Positions 58,794 through 64,000 of a stretch of DNA of 64,000 nucleotides are shown here, piece by piece. The position numbers and the translations under genes are program-made. Each line of letters begins with the position of its first letter. Position 1 is the stretch's first letter. Source of the DNA: Rhynchosporium graminicola (taxonomy: Eukaryota > Ascomycota > Leotiomycetes > Helotiales > Ploettnerulaceae). Under the pieces are notes generated by a model. It searched no databases. It was not told the origin of the DNA and was given only the letters and a program-made list of their open reading frames with translations. The stretch lies in the NCBI GenBank assembly GCA_900074885.1, contig FJUW01000020.1, positions 550,844 to 614,843 on the forward strand, written 5' to 3'.

Positions 58794-59521
58794 ACTGTGC
58801 TATATTTGCCTCCCAGTGGACATGCTGTTGACGAGAACGTAGGATGGATGTAATTGTAATCAACTTAATCCAGTTTTGGAGATGCACGACACGTTGGTGC
58901 AAGGACGTCGGAGCATCGCGCGTCAGAGGACGGACCCTGCAGTTCGTCCCGGCTGGCTATAAGGGCTACCTGGAACACATTCAAGGTCAGTCAGTGCAAG
59001 AAAACAATTCTTGACTACTTTCACATAAACCTTGAATGAAAACGAAATCAGACTGGGATTCTGGTAAAATCTACATTCGGATGGACCCTTCAAATTACAC
59101 TTTATTACCTATTGAATTTAAAGACATTGAGTGGCTCTCTCGTCTCGAAAGACACCTGTGGCTTGCTCCTAGCTTTTAATACATTCCGAATTGTGGATCC
59201 CAACGACCTTCACATGTCAAAATTAATCTATGAATATTCGCACATAATACAAGTCTATTGCGAGACATTTTGAACGAGTGATCGGAGAGAAGCAGTCGGG
59301 CATCAACCATTACTCAATATCATCAAACAGCTTCTTTGTAAACGTTTTGGAATCTGGTATGATAGAATTTCCAGATATCTACAACCCTTTCCTGGCCAGT
59401 GTCAACCAAATACACTTCCAAGTCCCCAGTTTCCTCACGGGTATCATGAGACCGCCCCAGCATTAATGTCATATCCAGTTTCCCCCACCAAAGCCTCAGA
59501 CGCCTTAAACAGTGGTATCAA
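58794..59521. other. Intergenic region (Lsb6 promoter; 3' flank of next gene)
   Basis: The 728 bp have no supportable gene. Short frames on the plus strand are not protein-like. Confidence 0.5.
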
Positions 59522-61082
59522 CTAAAAAGCAACACCGACACTATTCCTTCCTGGAACATGACCTGGCATGGGTTCCATTCTCCAACTCTCATTATCTCCC
59601 ATAGTCTTCTCTCCAAAAGTCCTCACTCTGGTAAGCTCAATACTATTCTCGTTGCGATCAGAGTCCATAGACAGTTCCCGAATCGTGACATCTTGCTGTT
59701 TACGATGATTCGTACCTGGGCTCGAATTCGGCGAGCAAGACGTTGGAATCGTCGGCTCGTCCAGTTCACTTTCTAGCGTACTGACTGTGCTCAACGTATT
59801 CGAACGCGCGATTGGAACAGCCGGTCTGAGATCGACACACTGATAAAATCCCTCACGGCTCGTAAGTGGTTTTGGTGTGTTAGTTACTGAGTCGAGAGAA
59901 ATATTTCGTGAATGTTCTCCTGACGCTGGGAACAGCCAGTTGGACACACGAGAAAAAGACCTCTTCTTCCGAAGCGGTGGATGAGTTGCTTGAAGAACGA
60001 GTGGAAGAGGAGGTGGTGGCAAGTGCCGCGCTGGTCGCGGTGAGGTCGATGATGGCGATGATGAGGTAAAAGTAGCCGATGCTTCAGTAAAGGGCACAAG
60101 CCGGGAGGGAATATGAACTGTTTTTGATGGGCTCGTTTCAGGTCGTTGACCCAGGGGAGAGGATACACGCTCTGCAAATGATGGATCCATCTGTGGCGTT
60201 GGGTTGAACGGTGCTAAGAGTCTTGGGGCCGGCATTGGTTCTGTGGCATCAAATCAGTCTATTACTCTTGCAGGAATCTTACTTGAGCTTACCTTGAGAG
60301 TCGGAATATATGCTGGCTGGCCGACTGGCGAGGCGGCTATTCGGTCGGCTGTTGAAGTAGATACTCTTTCTCTCCTCGATGATCTCTTCGATATCTCTCA
60401 AACGTTGCTCAAGCTCGTATCTCTCGTGCAGAGCCGACTTCACTCGCTCATAAGTAGGTGGCTCGGTTTTTGCTCTCAGACGGGCTGGAGCTGGAGCTTG
60501 CGGGAGCGGACGCTCCAAGGCAGCAAGTAGCTCCTGTGCACCTAAAGATCCTGTACGCCCTCTAAATTGTGCAGACCATTCTGAGGGAGTACCTGAACCT
60601 GATCGAACTGGCTTTCGAGGTATGCAAAACGACATGGCGCTGTCACTCCTTGAATGAACTAGAACAGGAGGAGGAAATGGTAGCTCTTTCGAATAACGAG
60701 ATGGAAATGAAAGATCATCGATGTTGCCAAAATGTGGAAGCATAGGTGAAAGCTGGTTTTCTGGCATGTATATGCTCAATTCCAATGGCCGGAAGCTCTC
60801 TTGCCCTGGCGCTCTCCTGGCCGCAGCATTCTCCAAATGCTGAAAGTTAGACGGATGTCCGATTCGCAGCCTGCGCGGTCCATTATAAGCATTCAGCTTT
60901 CTTCTCACAGAGAAGCTTCCACGACTAGATGCGCGGGATGCAAAACTCTTCGTACGAGTCGTCCATTCTCTTCCTCTAGTCAACGGACCCTCTTGAGGCT
61001 CCGGAATTGGTGTAGGAACCAAACGAGGTTGATGGTGCTCAATTCTCATCGGCTTGTCAACAGCTGATGGTGTTAGAAGCAT
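59522..61082 (-). CDS. Unrecognised Ser/Pro/Arg-rich protein with a short coiled coil
   Basis: Exons 61082-60293 and 60240-59522 join across a 52-nt intron (CAAG|GTAAGC ... CCACAG) to 503 codons. Most of the protein is predicted to be disordered, rich in Ser, Pro, Arg and Thr. One segment, YERVKSALHERYELEQRLRD continuing IEEIIEERKS, should form a coiled coil of about 30 residues just before the intron. Recurrent features are the basic/hydrophobic RKKRSFSRVSNWLFPASGEH and many SP/TP sites that could be phosphorylated. I do not recognise a family; fungal polarity and septum proteins often look like this, but that is only resemblance. The ATG at 61082 is the first in frame. A possible upstream exon ending ACGCG|GTACGT at about 61110 would extend the N-terminus. 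Confidence 0.7.
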
Positions 61083-63741
61083 GGACCTACATGAGTATGC
61101 GGAAATCTACGTACCGCGTCCTGGAACTTCCGACCTCAGAGGTAAGCAACAAGTGAACGAAGCCGATAGCCAGCCACCGTACGCATCATCAAGATACGAA
61201 TTTAACACTTTCATGGCCACCACTTCATTCCGAACATGCACCACAGTAAGGTCAAAAGAATGGATAGAAAAAGTATGAAGAAGCTTCAGGAACGAACTCC
61301 CTCATTGGAGAAAAGTAGAAGGCAAGAATGGCGACCTGAGGACTCAAATGGAGACTGTCATTCGTTCCCAATGGTTATGAGGGGTCTAGAGATATGGGAG
61401 GGTTGCACATCTCCGACGCGCGCAGCCCAGCCTCTCAGTTGCAAAAACATTGCACCAATCTGCAAGAAGCTCGTGTCTCTTGACAGCGGGTATGAAATGC
61501 AGTGAGAGGACGATGGGAAAAGATGGTAATCCTTGGCCTACCTACAATTATCCATCAGAAGCCTGTGGTGCAACCTGATTCGATATCGTTGGCCACTAGC
61601 TGAGGATCAGGGCGGTTAAATGCAGCTGGATGACCAGCGCCAATGGCTGGATGCTATTCAAGGTCTCACCTAATATCATCTCTTACCGCCCAATGATATT
61701 ACATGATATAGGATTTATTGTCGTATCTGCAGCGTAGCTTGAGAAGTTCATTTAGGATGCCGCTCTGATGCGAGATAGCGATAATATCAGGAGCAAGGTC
61801 CGAGTACAATACGAACTGTGCCCTTGGCGTATGAGTCTTCACGTGATATTGGAATCACACAAGTTAGAAATATATTTCTTCAGAGAGAGGATTGGATGGG
61901 CAAGATGTTCAGGTATAGCTAGCAGAGTTATCTCTGCATTGGCTCATCGATCAGCATGCGGTTCTTAATCGATGGCAAATACAGTGATGTTGGCTCAACT
62001 AAGAAGCAAGTCTAAGTATCACTACGTGCTGGCGTACCTATGGTGTCTAGGTTTTTCTTTGACTTTATAACTGTGAGCCAGTCATCAAAAGTCTATATTA
62101 ATAAGAATGCGAAGTTCATGATGTGGAGCGCCAGTCATCAAATTCCTACGTAGCAAGCAGGCGGCTTTGAGTACCTTCAGGAGCTGTACCAAGGAACTGG
62201 AATATCACAGTCAAGCTTCTACTTGCTTCTTGGCCTCAGAACCGAAATAATGCACACTGCAAATGTTCTGTGCTTCTATAATACCTAGCAAGGGAACCGG
62301 GCTGGACGATGGGAAAGCCTCCCACATAGCGTGAAAATCTTGGCAGAAAATGATTCAAATCGATTTGAGCAAATATGTGCAATTTTGGTGACCAGTTTCC
62401 TATGACAGATACTCATCTACGTGCCTTCACATCTGATCGCCAACGGTTAATAAAATACTGCCGAGGCATTTACGAGCAATCTAGAAGCTGGTCCAAAAAC
62501 AAACCAATAACTCGGTAAGTGAAAGTCAGCTTGAAGATTACATTTCACCTCTTATCAGCGGGCCCGTCCTCTATGATACCCAATCTCATGTTCTTGAAAT
62601 TTTTTATAATTATCTCATTAAGGAATTAGGGAAAGGACTTCACAAGTAGTATTGCAATAAGAAAACTAAAAAGGTTGAAACATGCGGTTGCATCTGGTCG
62701 TCATATTTGGCTCAGATCAATAGCATTGTCGGCTTGAAAAACCTGACCAAAGATCTTTTTATCAGTATCGTTTAACAACCACAATCTTTTCGATTGTTTA
62801 TTGTCAGTCTCACTTTCAGTTGGGTCAAATGACATTCCTCTGATGATAGTCTACCAGCATTTCTGACTTTCCCTGAACGCTCGGTGGCTACATTGGAATG
62901 TCCGAATTTCTCGAGACTGAATATGGGACTACCTGGCAGTCAGTAATGTATGCCTTCCTCAAAGCCAATAGATTCAAATCACCTTGCTAGGTTGCGTTCG
63001 GTAGGTTTGGGAGAAAACTGTTAAGTCAATCTTCCCATGTAAAGAGAAGGACCTGGGCGGATTTAGGCTGAGATCAGTGACCTATGTCTGAGAAGATAAT
63101 GAATGTAAAATGTCTTGCCTCTGATCAGCCTCAACATAAATGAAGTCATTGGCAGATGGATGTGCATGACTTTAGGAAGATGAGCAATGGAAAAGTGGTG
63201 TAAAAGGGTAAAGATATTAATAGAAAGAATGTAACATGCACACCAATCACATTATTGACTAACCCAAGTTCTCGTACGCTTAGATACTTGAATTGATGCG
63301 GTATGCCAGTTCATGCAACATGATTTTGTTTACTTTGAGGCTCCTTTTGAGTGGCTTGCATCGCTTAAGGCTCTCAAGGTTATACTCATTAAATTGAAAG
63401 TAAGAGAAAGGAAGTGCCAAACTTACTCTATACCAGTATCGAGATGATCCATTTACAAAGAAAAGCCCCTGCAAAAACAATTCACGCATGGCTTCTGTAG
63501 AAGTTTTGTCCAGCTGTGGTGACCACCAGTATTATTTCTGGAATTGATTGGCCTACTGTAGCGTGTGTATGCGGCCGCACACCCCTTGCCCATGTCAGCG
63601 ACTCTAGAGCAACATCGAAATCAGAGAGAAGCAGACGCAAACACCTATACCAGCACAAAAATCGCAGCGCAGGCGGCAACAACAGCTTCGAGTCCAGATA
63701 TTAATTGAGCAACAGTACAGTGCGTTACTGTGATCGTCAAG
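61083..63741. other. Gene-poor intergenic region
   Basis: In 2.7 kb I see only short overlapping frames and no repeat. The left end should hold the promoter of the minus-strand gene at 61082, and the right end that of the plus-strand gene at 63742. Confidence 0.5.
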
Positions 63742-64000
63742 ATGCTGTTCTCTGAACAAGATGCGCCGGCCCTCAAAAATTGGATTGTCAAAAGATTGGA
63801 GAACACGCAAGTTACTAGGTGCTCAGCCATAGATATACCTTTCTAACTAGATCAAACTTTAGGTCAGACGCAGATGCAGATGTCCTAGCTGATTACGTTT
63901 TGGCGCTCCTTCGACACGATGGCGACACCGACACCGTTCGACAGCTTTGCGAGGCAGAGATTCCAGACTTCCTGAAGGAAGATTCCGCGATATTCGTCCG
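63742..64000 (+). CDS. RBM26-like CCCH/RRM RNA-binding protein, N-terminal part (truncated by window)
   Basis: Exon 1 is 63742-63806, starting MLFSEQDAPALKNWIVKRLE. Exon 2 begins at 63863 and is open to the window end. The joined text ENTSDADADVLADYVLALLR followed by RQLCEAEIPDFLKEDSAIFV is the PWI-like N-terminal domain of RBM26/RBM27-type proteins, which in filamentous fungi is followed by a CCCH zinc finger and an RRM outside this window. These act in nuclear RNA surveillance with the PAXT-type exosome adaptor. The intron (63807-63862) appears to use a GC donor: AAC AC|GCAAGT is the best-known GC-donor context and is the only junction that restores the ENTSDAD reading. A GT three bases later breaks the frame. 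Recognition rests on about 65 residues. Confidence 0.8.

Noticed and set aside
1..64000. tRNA, rRNA, CRISPR, complete transposon or integrated virus
   Set aside because: I looked for B-box words, array spacing, reverse transcriptase or transposase motifs and terminal repeats, and found nothing supportable by eye. A tRNAscan and a repeat-library search would be decisive.

Overview
The window is nuclear DNA of a filamentous ascomycete (Pezizomycotina). Genes are interrupted by 45-190 nt introns with GTAHGT-type donors, CTAAY-type branch sites and YAG acceptors. Intergenic DNA is rich in ACCTAGGTACCT-like words, and every recognisable protein is fungal. The protein set and low-complexity style suggest Leotiomycetes, but that rank is inference. 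I see no bacterial operon, tRNA, rRNA, CRISPR array or intact transposon.

Layout, left to right: the 3' part of a fungal-type transcription factor (1-2609, +); proteasome subunit alpha-5 (2999-3938, -), divergent from gamma-tubulin complex protein 2 (4317-7197, +); a gene-poor stretch with a possible relic; an epoxide-hydrolase-type alpha/beta hydrolase (8751-10056, +); 2.8 kb without a convincing gene; elongation factor 2 (12832-15619, -); the giant lipid-transfer protein Csf1 (17182-27080, -), divergent from an Ost-alpha/TMEM184 membrane protein (27604-29908, +); a gene-poor 6.4 kb stretch (29909-36308) holding a multi-exon LaeA/UMTA-like methyltransferase (31383-32925, -); the GTPase Nog1 (36309-38352, -); a 56-residue membrane ORF (39554-39724, +); a degenerate minisatellite; orotate phosphoribosyltransferase (41985-42695, +); an AANAT-like acetyltransferase (42982-43958, -); a promoter region with three microsatellites; Ddi1 (45553-46982, +), convergent with the rRNA methyltransferase Rrp8 (47383-49014, -); an unrecognised Ser/Asn-rich protein (50073-51022, +); a HIRAN-SNF2-RING DNA-repair helicase (52017-55677, -); the type II PI 4-kinase Lsb6 (56511-58793, -); a Ser/Pro-rich protein (59522-61082, -); and the 5' end of an RBM26-like RNA-binding protein (63742 to the window end, +).

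Most genes are housekeeping and act independently: translation and ribosome biogenesis (EF-2, Nog1, Rrp8), proteolysis (alpha-5, Ddi1), lipid and membrane biology (Csf1, Lsb6, Ost-alpha), microtubule nucleation, pyrimidine synthesis and post-replication repair. No biosynthetic cluster surrounds the LaeA-like gene.

Exon models were built by hand from splice signals, phase continuity and family resemblance. Notable points are a start codon apparently split by an intron (Ddi1), two GC-AG introns, a stop-free 45-nt intron in GCP2, very small coding exons (2, 8, 13 and 18 nt), short terminal exons that complete Csf1, and an in-frame TAG just after a candidate start of the methyltransferase gene. 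I found no strong candidate for a wholly new biological system.
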